Shown: in pieces, positions 1 to 8,319 of the stretch
How positions within the stretch are numbered: position 1 is the first letter of the stretch
How the letters are laid out: the number at the start of each line of letters is the position of its first letter
The notes under the pieces: model-generated
Databases searched by the model: none
Seen by the model: the letters and a program-made list of their open reading frames with translations, nothing else
Told to the model about the DNA's origin: nothing
Made by a program: the position numbers and the translations under genes
Source of the DNA: Mycobacterium barrassiae
GTDB taxonomy: Bacteria > Actinomycetota > Actinomycetes > Mycobacteriales > Mycobacteriaceae
Direction of reading: 5' to 3'
DNA: 64,000 nucleotides
NCBI RefSeq assembly: GCF_025822765.1
Contig: NZ_JACKUK010000036.1
Location: 62,001-126,000 of the forward strand

Positions 1-1
1 C

Positions 2-85
2 GAAAAGCGTGACGGCCCGTGGGGCGATTACAGCCAGGCGCCGCCGGAGCGGCGACCCGACCCGAACCACATCATCGAACCCTAG
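2..85 (+). CDS. 3' end of an unidentified protein (partial)
   Basis: From base 2 the plus strand reads 27 codons to a TAG at 83-85, with a plausible C-terminal tail rich in proline and charge (PWGDYSQAPPERRP, then HIIEP). The rest of the gene lies before the window. Its end overlaps the tail of the convergent DUF2889 gene by 14 nt, an arrangement seen several times in this window. The family cannot be identified from so short a tail, and a chance open frame is possible. Confidence 0.35.
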   Translation, partial: EKRDGPWGDYSQAPPERRPDPNHIIEP

Positions 86-1058
86 CCCGAAGATCCAGCA
101 GCGCATCGAGATCGGCGATGGCACGCAGCGTGTCGTTGAGATGCGTACACGTGCTGGTGCCGACGAACTCGCTACGGATGCGCTCGCGCAGCTCCGACAG
201 CGTCACCCCCTGCACGCGCGCGGCGCTGCCGATCGCGCCGGGACAGTCCTGCCACGGCAGCACCCGCACGTGCGCGGTGACCGAAGCGATCGTGCGCGTC
301 GACGTGTCCACCGCGCCCTCGACGGTGTATTCGTGCACGATCGTCTCGGCCCCGTCGCCGTCGACGTGTGAATCGCGGAAATGCGCGTCGAAACCCACCG
401 CCGACGACGACGCGTCGACCGGATGCAGATCGAGCCGCCGGTACCGCCGCATCCCGTGCGCGCGCAGCGGTTCGACCGGATGCAGCCCGTCGAGAGGTGG
501 TGCCGTCGGCCCGTGCACCGACGGGATGATGCCGATGCGACGCGCGTACCCGACGAGGGAAGCCTCCGGCGCGAACCCGGCGCAGATACCCGCCATCCGG
601 TCGACGGTTCCGGGAGGCAACTTCTCCTCGACGCCCGTGATGATCGCCGCGTGCTGCGTCGAGTAACCGGATACCAGCGCCGCGCCGACCCAGTCGTCGA
701 GCAACAGGTGCAGCAGGCTGGCGCGCTGCGCTTCCCCCGGCAACTTGGTGTTCACCGACGACCGGAACCCCGGGCCGACCCTGCACCCGCGCAGCGCGGC
801 CAGGCGCTCGTCGCTTGGAGTGGACCCGATCTCGTCGATCACGCGCTGGGACAGGTGCGCGCGCACCCGGATCTCGTCGAGGACGTCGACGCCCTCCGGT
901 CCTGCCACCACATCACGCGCCCGCAGGTCGACATCGGACTCGCCCGTTTCGGCCGGATGGGTGTCGATGGTGCTGGTGCGACGGAGCGCGCCGACGGCCA
1001 ACACCACAGGCGTCTGGACGGGCTGCTGCGGGCCCACGATGTCCGAGACGAACGGCAT
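72..1058 (-). CDS. DUF2889 domain protein
   Basis: A protein of about 328 residues of unknown function. The C-terminal part resembles the DUF2889 family (Pfam PF11136), with the conserved TSTCTHLNDTLRAIADL-type end. An upstream in-frame extension exists, but the ATG at 1056-1058 is preferred: TACCGT (1065-1070) sits exactly 6 nt before it, giving a leaderless-type promoter, and the protein then begins MPFVSDIVGPQ. That promoter lies just after the stop of the upstream membrane-protein gene. No signal peptide or membrane segment is evident. DUF2889 proteins often occur near aromatic or acyl-CoA catabolism genes, which gives only weak context here. Confidence 0.72.
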   Translation of the reverse strand: MPFVSDIVGPQQPVQTPVVLAVGALRRTSTIDTHPAETGESDVDLRARDVVAGPEGVDVLDEIRVRAHLSQRVIDEIGSTPSDERLAALRGCRVGPGFRSSVNTKLPGEAQRASLLHLLLDDWVGAALVSGYSTQHAAIITGVEEKLPPGTVDRMAGICAGFAPEASLVGYARRIGIIPSVHGPTAPPLDGLHPVEPLRAHGMRRYRRLDLHPVDASSSAVGFDAHFRDSHVDGDGAETIVHEYTVEGAVDTSTRTIASVTAHVRVLPWQDCPGAIGSAARVQGVTLSELRERIRSEFVGTSTCTHLNDTLRAIADLDALLDLRARVR

Positions 1059-1077
1059 GGCAGAACGGTACCTGGGC

Positions 1078-1932
1078 CTACTCCCGCCGACGCAGACCGC
1101 CGAGCAACGACACCGCGACGCCGAACACCACCAGCACACCGCCCGCGGCGAGCGTGAGGTTCAGCCACTGGTGCATGCTCGCCTCAGCCTGGGCGACCAT
1201 GACCTCGGCGACGGATCGAATGTCACCCACCGTCTGGTTCAGTGCGTCGTTGACATATCGGCGTGACACCTCCAGCGCCGCCCACCCCGCGGCGCCCACG
1301 AGCAGTGCCGAAACACCCAGCGCCGCAAGGGCTCTACCACGTGAGCGAGCCGATGCCAGCACGAGCAGCGCCGACACCCCCGCCAATATCGTCGACCCCA
1401 CGCTCACCCATGGACCCCACGTGGACGCCGCCCGCAGCTGACCGGGCCGCAACGACGAGGACTCGGGCACCGTGAGCGGCACAGTCAGCGTCTGCGGAAC
1501 ATCCAGGTCGAGATCACCGAGGGTCTGTTTGATCGAGGAATCGTTGAGCATCGGCGCGATGTCGACCAGCCAGCGGTCACCCGAGCCGCCCTCGGGCTGA
1601 ACCGCGTTGGTGAACATCCAGCGATGGGCGATTCGATTGGCCTGCGCGAACTGGCCGGGGAATCCGTCATTTCGGGTGTAGGAGGTGACCACGCCGGACA
1701 CCAGGTCGCGGTTGAGCGTGCCGTAGCCGTTGTCTGCGGCGAAGGTGATGATCTGTGTCGTCAACTCCGTGGCCATGGCCCGCTGCAGTTTCGGATCGTG
1801 TGCCGCCGCGGCCGCCAGCGCGGCGTAACCGTCCTCGCTCACCACGTTCCGTTGCGCCCACATCGTCGGAACCGCGACCGCGAGCAGGACGGTCGTGACG
1901 AGCCACAGGAACAGGGTCGCGACGAACCGCAC
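1078..1932 (-). CDS. Conserved mycobacterial membrane protein
   Basis: 284 residues with a GTG start preceded by a good Shine-Dalgarno (GAGGAGG a few bases upstream). One N-terminal hydrophobic helix (about residues 3-25) is followed by an extracytoplasmic domain of about 150 residues and then three helices (about 176-195, 203-222, 252-275). It ends in a basic tail (LGGLRRRE). The layout suggests an envelope protein with a large outer domain. No enzyme motif was recognised. It lies 19 nt upstream of the DUF2889 gene on the same strand. Confidence 0.7.
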   Translation of the reverse strand: MRFVATLFLWLVTTVLLAVAVPTMWAQRNVVSEDGYAALAAAAAHDPKLQRAMATELTTQIITFAADNGYGTLNRDLVSGVVTSYTRNDGFPGQFAQANRIAHRWMFTNAVQPEGGSGDRWLVDIAPMLNDSSIKQTLGDLDLDVPQTLTVPLTVPESSSLRPGQLRAASTWGPWVSVGSTILAGVSALLVLASARSRGRALAALGVSALLVGAAGWAALEVSRRYVNDALNQTVGDIRSVAEVMVAQAEASMHQWLNLTLAAGGVLVVFGVAVSLLGGLRRRE

Positions 1933-2054
1933 ACGTCCTCCTCATCCAGACCGGGTGTCGCCGCCGCTGCGGCTCGTCCCCCTCAGACGAACTTACTCAA
2001 CGCACGGGGGACGGCGTTCACGCGTGCATCGTGAACCGGTGGACGGGAGGTGGA

Positions 2055-3566
2055 CTACTTGGCGACCCGCCGCGGGCGCGTCAGCGCCAGCTTCGTCATC
2101 ATGTTGGTCGTCCGCTTCAGCGCCTTCAGCGAGTTGTTGTAGTAGTTGCCGCCGGCGCCGACCTTGGTACGCGGCGTGACCACAGTCTCCTGCCTGCAGT
2201 ACTTGCGCATGCCGTCGGCGCCGCCGAAGCGTGCCCCGATGCCCGACTCCTTCCAGCCACCCATCGGCGCCGTGATGCACATCAGGTTCGCCACCACGTC
2301 GTTGATGTTGACCGCGCCGGCATCCAGCTGCAGCGCAACGTCTTTGGCGCGTTTGACATCGCCGGAGAACACCGACGCGCTCAGCCCGTACGGGCTGTCG
2401 TTGGCCAGCCGGACCGCTTCGGCGACCGACGACACCTTCATGATCGGCAGCGTCGGCCCGAAGGTCTCCTCGGTCATGCAGCTCATCGAGTGGTCGACGT
2501 CGACGAGCACCGTCGGGGGGTAGAAGTTGCCCTCGGTGCGCTTGCCCCCGGTCAGCGCGCGCGCTCCTGCGTCCAACGCCTCGCGCACGTGCCGGTCGGT
2601 CACCTCGACCTGGGTCTGGTCGATCATGGATCCGAAGTGGTTGCCCTCGCCTGCGCCGACCTTGAGCTTCTCGATGGCAGCGACCACCGCGGCGACGAAC
2701 TGGTCGTAGATCGGCTCGAGCACGTAGACGCGTTCCACCGAGACGCACATCTGGCCCGCATTGAACATGCCGCCCCACACCGCGGCCTGCGCGGCGAGTT
2801 CGACGTCGGCATCCTCCAGCACGATCATCGGGTCCTTGCCGCCGAGCTCGAGGCTGACCGGCGTAAGCCGGCGCGCGGCCCGCTCCATCACCTTGGCGCC
2901 GGTTCTGCTGGAGCCGGTGAAATGGATGAAGTCGGAGTTGTCGATGATGGCTTCGGAGACCTCACGCGCCCCCTGCGCCAGGGCCAGCACCTCAGGCCCC
3001 CCGGAGTCCTGCCAACCACGCAGCAGCAACTCAGCCGTAAGGGGTGTGCGCTCGGACGGCTTGAGCAGGACCGCACAGCCGGCGGCCAGCGCGCCGAGCG
3101 CATCCATCATCGCGTTGGCGACGGGGAAGTTCCACGGCGCGATGATGCCGACTACCGGGCGCGGCCGAAAGTGCACCTCGACCTTCTTGACCGCCATGAA
3201 CGGCAGTGCGGCAGGCCGGGTTTCGGGCGCCAGCGCTTTTTCCATCGTCTTGATGTAGTAGGACGCGATCATGATGAGCATCGGCACTTCCTGCACGGCG
3301 TCAGTCGCCGACTTGCCGGTCTCCTTGATCAACAGCTCCTCGATCTCATCGCGGTGCTCACCCATCCACACCGCGAAACGGGCCAGCACCTTGGCACGGC
3401 CGGCGGCGCCGCGGGCCTCCCACTGCGCCTGCGCCGTACGCAGTCCCGCAGCGATGCGCGGAATATCGGCGGGGTCGGTCCATCGCACGGTGCCGGCGAC
3501 GGCGCCGGTCGCGGGGTTGTGAACGGTCCTGGCGTCGGGCAGATCGACATCCGGTGTTGCGGTCAT
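2055..3566 (-). CDS. NAD(P)-dependent aldehyde dehydrogenase (succinate-semialdehyde type)
   Basis: 503 residues, the normal length of the ALDH superfamily; oxidises an aldehyde to its acid in the cytosol. The cofactor-binding segment FTGSSRTGAKVM, the general-base glutamate in LELGGKDP (about residue 240) and the catalytic cysteine in NAGQMCVSVER (about 274) are all present. It resembles succinate-semialdehyde dehydrogenases such as GabD2, but substrate cannot be set from sequence. The start is put at the second ATG (3564-3566): TAACAT at 3573-3578 is exactly 6 nt upstream, making a leaderless promoter, whereas the ATG at 3570-3572 would abut the -10 box. Divergent or operon partners are not obvious. 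Confidence 0.88.
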   Translation of the reverse strand: MTATPDVDLPDARTVHNPATGAVAGTVRWTDPADIPRIAAGLRTAQAQWEARGAAGRAKVLARFAVWMGEHRDEIEELLIKETGKSATDAVQEVPMLIMIASYYIKTMEKALAPETRPAALPFMAVKKVEVHFRPRPVVGIIAPWNFPVANAMMDALGALAAGCAVLLKPSERTPLTAELLLRGWQDSGGPEVLALAQGAREVSEAIIDNSDFIHFTGSSRTGAKVMERAARRLTPVSLELGGKDPMIVLEDADVELAAQAAVWGGMFNAGQMCVSVERVYVLEPIYDQFVAAVVAAIEKLKVGAGEGNHFGSMIDQTQVEVTDRHVREALDAGARALTGGKRTEGNFYPPTVLVDVDHSMSCMTEETFGPTLPIMKVSSVAEAVRLANDSPYGLSASVFSGDVKRAKDVALQLDAGAVNINDVVANLMCITAPMGGWKESGIGARFGGADGMRKYCRQETVVTPRTKVGAGGNYYNNSLKALKRTTNMMTKLALTRPRRVAK

Positions 3567-3593
3567 GGCCATATGTTAGCCATCGGATGTGAT

Positions 3594-4148
3594 CTAGATC
3601 GCACCGGGGTTGACAGGTGTCAAGTCGCGGCGGGCGGCGAGCGCCGCGACAAACACGATGGACGATCCGAACAACAGCCCGCCGACGGTGTCGGTGAAGT
3701 AGTGGAACGTGGACCCGACCCCGACCATGGCCAACGCGAGGTAGGCGGCGGCGGCGAGGACACTCCACAGCGCGCCGCCCGCTACGACGACCAGGAGTCC
3801 CAGGACGACGGACGTCATCGTGATGTGCCCGCTGGGGTATGCCAGACCGCTGCCCTTGATGCGTCCGAAGAACGGTTTGATCAGCTGCACCAGCAGATAG
3901 GCGGCCGGCGGAAGCACGATCGCGACCGCCGCGAACCGCCACCACCGCCGATAGCCGGCGACGCCGACCACGATGCACCCGAGGACGGCCAGCGTCAGCG
4001 GGTTCGCCAGGTAGGCGAGCAGCCTGACGGGGGTGTGGCGGAACTGCTGGAACCAGTCGTCGAGCGGGGTGGCGCCGTTACCGACGGCCAGGCCGAGCAC
4101 GATCATCGCCGCAACCCCGACCGGCGGCCACCACCGACTGTGGTTCAC
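3594..4148 (-). CDS. PAP2-family phosphatase
   Basis: 184-residue integral membrane protein with about five helices and the PAP2 acid-phosphatase signature: a partial first motif (KPFFGRIKGSG), PSGH (LAYPSGHITM) and the third motif FHYFTDTVGG. Members hydrolyse lipid phosphates such as undecaprenyl diphosphate or phosphatidic acid at the membrane. The first motif is degenerate because the usual RP pair is missing, so activity is likely but not certain. Its start overlaps the stop of the upstream DinB-fold gene by 4 nt (ATGA), so the two are translationally coupled. Confidence 0.82.
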   Translation of the reverse strand: MNHSRWWPPVGVAAMIVLGLAVGNGATPLDDWFQQFRHTPVRLLAYLANPLTLAVLGCIVVGVAGYRRWWRFAAVAIVLPPAAYLLVQLIKPFFGRIKGSGLAYPSGHITMTSVVLGLLVVVAGGALWSVLAAAAYLALAMVGVGSTFHYFTDTVGGLLFGSSIVFVAALAARRDLTPVNPGAI

Positions 4149-4660
4149 GCGATGCCGCGTACATAGGCCGCCTGGCCCAGATGCTGTGCGCTGTCATCGA
4201 AGATGCTCACCAACCGCACGCCGGCCGTCACCGGCGGATCCCAGTTGTCGTCGACGACGCGGTCCAGTTCCTCGGGCGTCACCGAGGCGATGTACTCGAG
4301 CGTCACCTTGTGCACCGCGTGGTAGTAACCGGCGAGCAGGTCCGCCGAGGCCCGCACGCGGGCGACCTCGTCGGGCCCGTCGCCGTACCCCATGGCGCCG
4401 CGCGGCAGGTCGAGGCCGAACCGGTCGACCCAGCCGTCGGTGAACCAGACCTGCTCGGTGCCTGCGATGTGGGCGAGCTGAATGTCGTGCTGGCGTGCGC
4501 TGTGCCAGATCAGCCACGAGATGCTGTTCGCGTTGGCGGTCGGCCGGAAGAACGCGACCTCGTCCGTCAACCCGTCGGTCAGGTCCTCCACGTGTTCGAT
4601 CAGCCTGGTGAAGGAATCCCGGAGCAGTGCGCGGACCGCGGTCGCATCAGAGGAAGTCAT
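4145..4660 (-). CDS. DinB-superfamily protein (mycothiol-transferase type)
   Basis: 171 residues with the DinB/DUF664 four-helix fold. The metal triad is visible as His53 and His58 (WLIWHSARQHDI) plus His160 (DDSAQHLGQ). Actinobacterial members are mycothiol-dependent S-transferases or isomerases, so a role conjugating or repairing electrophiles with mycothiol is inferred. It is the first gene of a two-gene overlap with the PAP2 phosphatase and lies 18 nt downstream of the VOC gene on the same strand. The substrate is unknown. Confidence 0.8.
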   Translation of the reverse strand: MTSSDATAVRALLRDSFTRLIEHVEDLTDGLTDEVAFFRPTANANSISWLIWHSARQHDIQLAHIAGTEQVWFTDGWVDRFGLDLPRGAMGYGDGPDEVARVRASADLLAGYYHAVHKVTLEYIASVTPEELDRVVDDNWDPPVTAGVRLVSIFDDSAQHLGQAAYVRGIA

Positions 4661-4678
4661 CCCCCGACCGTACCCAGT

Positions 4679-5068
4679 TCAGCTCTGGGGACCCCCGCCG
4701 TGGAAAACGGCCTCGATGTTGTTGCCGTCCGGGTCGCGCACGAACGCTCCGTAGTAGCCGGGGTGATACTCCGGCCACAGCCGCGGCGCATGAAGGGATT
4801 CGGCTCCCGCCTCGATGGCAGCGTCGTAGAACGCCTGGACAGCGTCGGTGTCGGCGGCCTGGAACGCGAAGTGCACCTCACGGTTCGGCCCGGTCGCGTC
4901 GCCCGCGTTCATGTCGGCGATCCAGAAGTCGGGTTTGCCGTCTCTGCCGTAGCCGATGGCCACCTGGAAGTCCATTTGGCGGGTGTATCCGAGCACCCCG
5001 AGCACCTTGTCGTAGAAGGCTTTGGATTCATCCCAGTTTGCACAGTTGATTCCGAAGTGGTCGATCAC
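4679..5068 (-). CDS. VOC (glyoxalase/bleomycin-resistance) family protein
   Basis: 129 residues with a single vicinal-oxygen-chelate module: VIDHFGINC at the start, a central EVHFAFQA segment, and GYYGAFVRDPDGNNIEAVF at the end. Members are metal enzymes for glyoxal, fosfomycin or dioxygenase chemistry, or antibiotic-binding proteins. The GTG at 5066-5068 is chosen over a longer upstream ATG because family proteins start at this residue and because TACGAT (5075-5080) stands exactly 6 nt upstream, giving a leaderless start. The longer version would overlap the divergent amidohydrolase start. Substrate unknown. Confidence 0.8.
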   Translation of the reverse strand: MIDHFGINCANWDESKAFYDKVLGVLGYTRQMDFQVAIGYGRDGKPDFWIADMNAGDATGPNREVHFAFQAADTDAVQAFYDAAIEAGAESLHAPRLWPEYHPGYYGAFVRDPDGNNIEAVFHGGGPQS

Positions 5069-5074
5069 CCGGCC

Positions 5075-5084
5075 ATCGTAGATT
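5075..5084. promoter_or_regulatory. Overlapping divergent leaderless promoters (-10 boxes)
   Basis: TACGAT on the minus strand (5075-5080) precedes the VOC GTG by 6 nt. TAGATT on the plus strand (5079-5084) precedes the amidohydrolase ATG by 6 nt. The two -10 hexamers share two base pairs and the predicted start points are only 22 bp apart, so each promoter's upstream region lies within the other gene. Confidence 0.55.
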
Positions 5085-5090
5085 CGATAT

Positions 5091-6815
5091 ATGACATTCG
5101 ATTTGGTCATTCGCAACGGCACCATCGTCGACGGCTTGGGCGGCGAACCATATGTCGGCGACGTCGCCGTCTCCGACGGTGTGATAGCCGCGGTCGGCGC
5201 CGTCGAAGGTACGGGCGAGCGAGAGATCGACGCGACGGGCCTGCTCGTCACGCCCGGCTTCGTGGACCTGCACACCCACTACGACGGGCAGGCGATCTGG
5301 AGCGACCGGATGAACCCGTCGTCGGCGCACGGTGTGACGACCGCCGTGATGGGCAACTGCGGCGTCGGCTTCGCCCCGTGCCGCCCCGAGGACCACGACG
5401 TGCTCGTCGACGTGATGGCCGGTGTCGAGGACATCCCCGGCGTCGTGATGGTCGACGGGTTGCCGTGGACCTGGGAGACCTTCCCGGAGTTCATGGACGC
5501 GTTGGACTCCCGCCGTCGCGATATCGATGTCGCCGCCTTCCTCCCCCACTCCCCCCTGCGCGTGTACGTGATGGGCCAACGGGGCGTGGACCGCGAACCG
5601 GCCACCGCCGAAGATCTTTCGCTGATGCGCAAACTCGCCGCCGAGGCGGTGCGGGCCGGTGCGCTGGGCTTCGCGTCGTCGCGCCTGACATTGCACAAAA
5701 CCATCCAGGGCCAACCCATCCCGAGCTACGACGTCGACTACGCCGAGATCGAGGCGATCGCACGCGGCATCGAAGACGCCGGCGGCGGACTGCTGCAATT
5801 CGTGCCCGACCTGATGGCCAGTGACTATCAGGAATCCCTTGGGGCGGTGTTCGACGTCGCAGGCGAGGTCGGGCTACCCGTGACGTTCACGATGGCGATC
5901 GGCAACGCGGGCCCGCCCATCCACCTCGATGCACTCACGATGGTGGAGAAGGCCAACGCCAACGGCGGCGACGTCACCGGTCAGATCTTCCCGCGGCCGA
6001 TCGGCCTGATCCTGGGGCTCGAGCTGTCGGGCAACCCGTTCGTGATGTATCCGTCCTACCAGCAGATCGCGGACCTGCCGCTGGCCGAGCGCGTCGCCAG
6101 GATGCGGGATCCGCAAGTGCGCGAACGTATCCTGAACGACCACCCGAGTAGCGACGGGCATCCGCTGATGTTCGCAGCGCAGGCATGGGACTATATGTTC
6201 CCGCTCGGCGATCCGCCGAATTACGAACCGGCGCCGTCGGATTCGATCGGTGCCCGGGCCCGTGCGCGCGGTGTGACTCCGTTGGAGGAGGCCTACGATC
6301 GTCTCCTCGACGACGACGGGCACGCCATGCTGCTGGTCACCTTGGCCAACTTCCGCGACGGCTCGCTGGACACAGTCGCCGAACTGATCCAGCGCGACGA
6401 CGTGATACTCGGCCTCGGCGACGGCGGTGCGCACTACGGAATGATCTGTGACGCAAGCTATCCCACGTATCTGCTGACGCACTGGGTCCGCGATCGCAAG
6501 TCCGGGCGGCTCCCGCTGAATCAGGTGATCAAGGAGCTCACGTCCGTGCCCGCCCGGATCGCCGGGCTGAACGATCGCGGGCGCCTCGCGGTCGGGTACA
6601 AGGCAGACGTGAACGTCATCGATGCCAACGCGCTGCACCTGCACCGCCCGATCGTCAAGTCCGATCTGCCCGCGGGCGGACGCCGCCTGGACCAGACCGC
6701 CGACGGCTATGTGATGACGGTGGTGTCGGGAGAGGTCATCGCGGATAACGGCGAGCCCACCGCCGCTCGTCCCGGCAAGCTGATCCGCGGCCGTCAGCCC
6801 GCGCCGGCCAACTAG
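5091..6815 (+). CDS. N-acyl-D-amino-acid deacylase-type amidohydrolase
   Basis: 574 residues of the amidohydrolase superfamily, D-aminoacylase/Amidohydro_3 branch. Visible are the metal site VDLHTHYDGQ near residue 60, the cysteine motif GNCGVGFAPC typical of D-aminoacylases, and the late aspartate in LGDGGAHYG. These enzymes remove the acyl group from N-acyl-D-amino acids or hydrolyse related amides in the cytosol. The ATG has no Shine-Dalgarno but lies 6 nt after TAGATT, so it is probably leaderless. It ends one base before the convergent MDR gene. Exact substrate cannot be set. Confidence 0.85.
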   Translation: MTFDLVIRNGTIVDGLGGEPYVGDVAVSDGVIAAVGAVEGTGEREIDATGLLVTPGFVDLHTHYDGQAIWSDRMNPSSAHGVTTAVMGNCGVGFAPCRPEDHDVLVDVMAGVEDIPGVVMVDGLPWTWETFPEFMDALDSRRRDIDVAAFLPHSPLRVYVMGQRGVDREPATAEDLSLMRKLAAEAVRAGALGFASSRLTLHKTIQGQPIPSYDVDYAEIEAIARGIEDAGGGLLQFVPDLMASDYQESLGAVFDVAGEVGLPVTFTMAIGNAGPPIHLDALTMVEKANANGGDVTGQIFPRPIGLILGLELSGNPFVMYPSYQQIADLPLAERVARMRDPQVRERILNDHPSSDGHPLMFAAQAWDYMFPLGDPPNYEPAPSDSIGARARARGVTPLEEAYDRLLDDDGHAMLLVTLANFRDGSLDTVAELIQRDDVILGLGDGGAHYGMICDASYPTYLLTHWVRDRKSGRLPLNQVIKELTSVPARIAGLNDRGRLAVGYKADVNVIDANALHLHRPIVKSDLPAGGRRLDQTADGYVMTVVSGEVIADNGEPTAARPGKLIRGRQPAPAN

Positions 6816-6816
6816 C

Positions 6817-7818
6817 TCAACGGGTTACGACGACCTTGCCGGTCATCCGGCCGGTCTCGACATCGCAGTGAGCCTCGCGCAGACCGGCAGCGGTGAAGTC
6901 GTCGATGGTCTTGGTGACGGTCGTGCGCAGCGTGCCCTCGTCGACCAGCGTGGCGGTCCGGGCGAGCAGGCGCTGCTGTTCGATCATGTCGGGTGTCTCG
7001 AACATCGATCGGGTGAACATCAGCTCCCAATGCCACGCGATGCTCTTCTGCTTCAGATCGAGCAGGTCCAGACCCGGCGGTTCGTCGATCGCGGTGATGT
7101 GGCCGAACGGCCGCACAATCGCGGCGTAGTCGGCGATGTTGCCCTTGGAGTGAGGGGAGAACAGATAGTCGACGCCGTCGGGGGCGACCGCCAGCGCCTC
7201 GTCACGCAGATGGCGGTGGTTGATGACGGCGTCGGCACCCATACGCTCGGCCCATGCGCACGACTCGTCGCGACTGGCGGTCGCGATCACCCGCACGCCG
7301 GTCAGCGCCTTGGCCAACTGGATCATGATCGAGCCGACGCCGCCCGCGGCGGCGAGCACCACCAGGTCGCCCGTCGAGTCCTTGGTCAGGCCGAATCGCT
7401 CGAACAGCGTCTCCCACGCAGTGATGGTGGTCAGCGGCAGCGCCGCCGCCTCGGCGAACGACAGCGACGTGGGCTTAGGTGCGACGATGCGCTCATCGAC
7501 CGCCTGAAACTCGGCGTTGCTGCCTTGGCGGGTGATGTCGCCGGCATACCAGACCTCGTCGCCGACGGACAGCGTTTCCACTTGGGGCCCAACGGCTTCC
7601 ACGATTCCCGCAGCGTCGTATCCGAGGATGGTCGGCGTCTTGGACGGCTGCAGAGCAGCGCGCTGTTTGACGTCGGCGGGGTTCACCGAGACCGCCAGGA
7701 CGCGGACCAGGACGTCGCGCTGCCGTAGCGTCGGCAGATCGACAGTGACGTCGACCAGCGCCTCGTCGTCGTCGATCGGCTTGGCGGCGAACGATCCGAT
7801 CGCTGACATCCGGGTCAT
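6817..7818 (-). CDS. Zinc-binding-dehydrogenase-like MDR / quinone oxidoreductase
   Basis: About 333 residues of the medium-chain dehydrogenase/reductase superfamily. The N-terminal GroES-like domain contains LGYDAAGIVEAVG, and the Rossmann domain has the nucleotide loop AAAGGVGSIMIQLAK around residue 150. The classical catalytic-zinc cysteine/histidine set is not seen, which fits the zinc-independent NADPH:quinone-reductase branch. Candidate starts are TTG 7830, ATG 7818 and ATG 7809; 7818 is a compromise with no strong ribosome-binding site. It is divergent from the PPOX-fold gene and convergent with the amidohydrolase, leaving one base between stops. Confidence 0.82.
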   Translation of the reverse strand: MTRMSAIGSFAAKPIDDDEALVDVTVDLPTLRQRDVLVRVLAVSVNPADVKQRAALQPSKTPTILGYDAAGIVEAVGPQVETLSVGDEVWYAGDITRQGSNAEFQAVDERIVAPKPTSLSFAEAAALPLTTITAWETLFERFGLTKDSTGDLVVLAAAGGVGSIMIQLAKALTGVRVIATASRDESCAWAERMGADAVINHRHLRDEALAVAPDGVDYLFSPHSKGNIADYAAIVRPFGHITAIDEPPGLDLLDLKQKSIAWHWELMFTRSMFETPDMIEQQRLLARTATLVDEGTLRTTVTKTIDDFTAAGLREAHCDVETGRMTGKVVVTR

Positions 7819-7877
7819 GTTTTCGCTCAACGCCGCGACGTGGTGGAAATCTTCCCTATGCCTCGTATCCTCGGTTC

Positions 7878-8252
7878 ATGAGCGTCAAGGTGGATCTGGA
7901 CCAACTCGCCGACGCGCTGGCGGATTTCTCGTTCGGTTATCTGATCACCGTCGGCGACGACTACCGCGCGCACACTGTGGCTGTCGATCCGGTGCTCAAC
8001 GACGGCGTGTTCGACGTCGGGCAGATGGGCTCGAGCACCCGTCGCAACGCGGGCGAGCATCCCGACGTCACGGTCGTCTGGCCGCCGGCCGAGCCCGGCG
8101 GGTACACGCTGATCGTCGACGGCCGCGCCGAGGTGACCGACGACCGACTGACGGTCGCACCCACCCGCGCGGTGTTGCATCGCAGGGCCACGTCCGACTC
8201 CGTCGCGACGAGCCCCGACGGCCTGCACGACTGCTTGCCGCTCAAGAAGTAG
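7878..8252 (+). CDS. Pyridoxamine 5'-phosphate oxidase-fold (PPOX) protein
   Basis: 124 residues with a split-barrel flavin-binding fold typical of small actinobacterial FMN or F420 oxidoreductases: FGYLITVGDDYRAHTVAV at the start, then VDGRAEVTDD. Such proteins bind a flavin-type cofactor and reduce or oxidise small molecules; substrate and cofactor are not resolved here. TATCCT (7866-7871) lies 6 nt before the ATG, so the transcript is probably leaderless. It is divergent from the MDR gene across 59 bp. Confidence 0.75.
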   Translation: MSVKVDLDQLADALADFSFGYLITVGDDYRAHTVAVDPVLNDGVFDVGQMGSSTRRNAGEHPDVTVVWPPAEPGGYTLIVDGRAEVTDDRLTVAPTRAVLHRRATSDSVATSPDGLHDCLPLKK

Positions 8253-8319
8253 CCAGCCGAGTTATCCACAGGTCGGCAACGGCGCCCTTTCGACCGCCGC
8301 CCTGGTGGGCTGCGATGGA

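Noticed and set aside
2031-4166. A long plus-strand open frame (about 700 codons) over the aldehyde dehydrogenase and PAP2 genes
   Set aside because: It is the antisense shadow of clear family proteins in GC-rich DNA; its translation is arginine/histidine-rich and lacks any fold.
8262-8270. TTATCCACA, a perfect DnaA-box-like nonamer
   Set aside because: A single box with no cluster, AT-rich region or dnaA/dnaN neighbour; not an origin.
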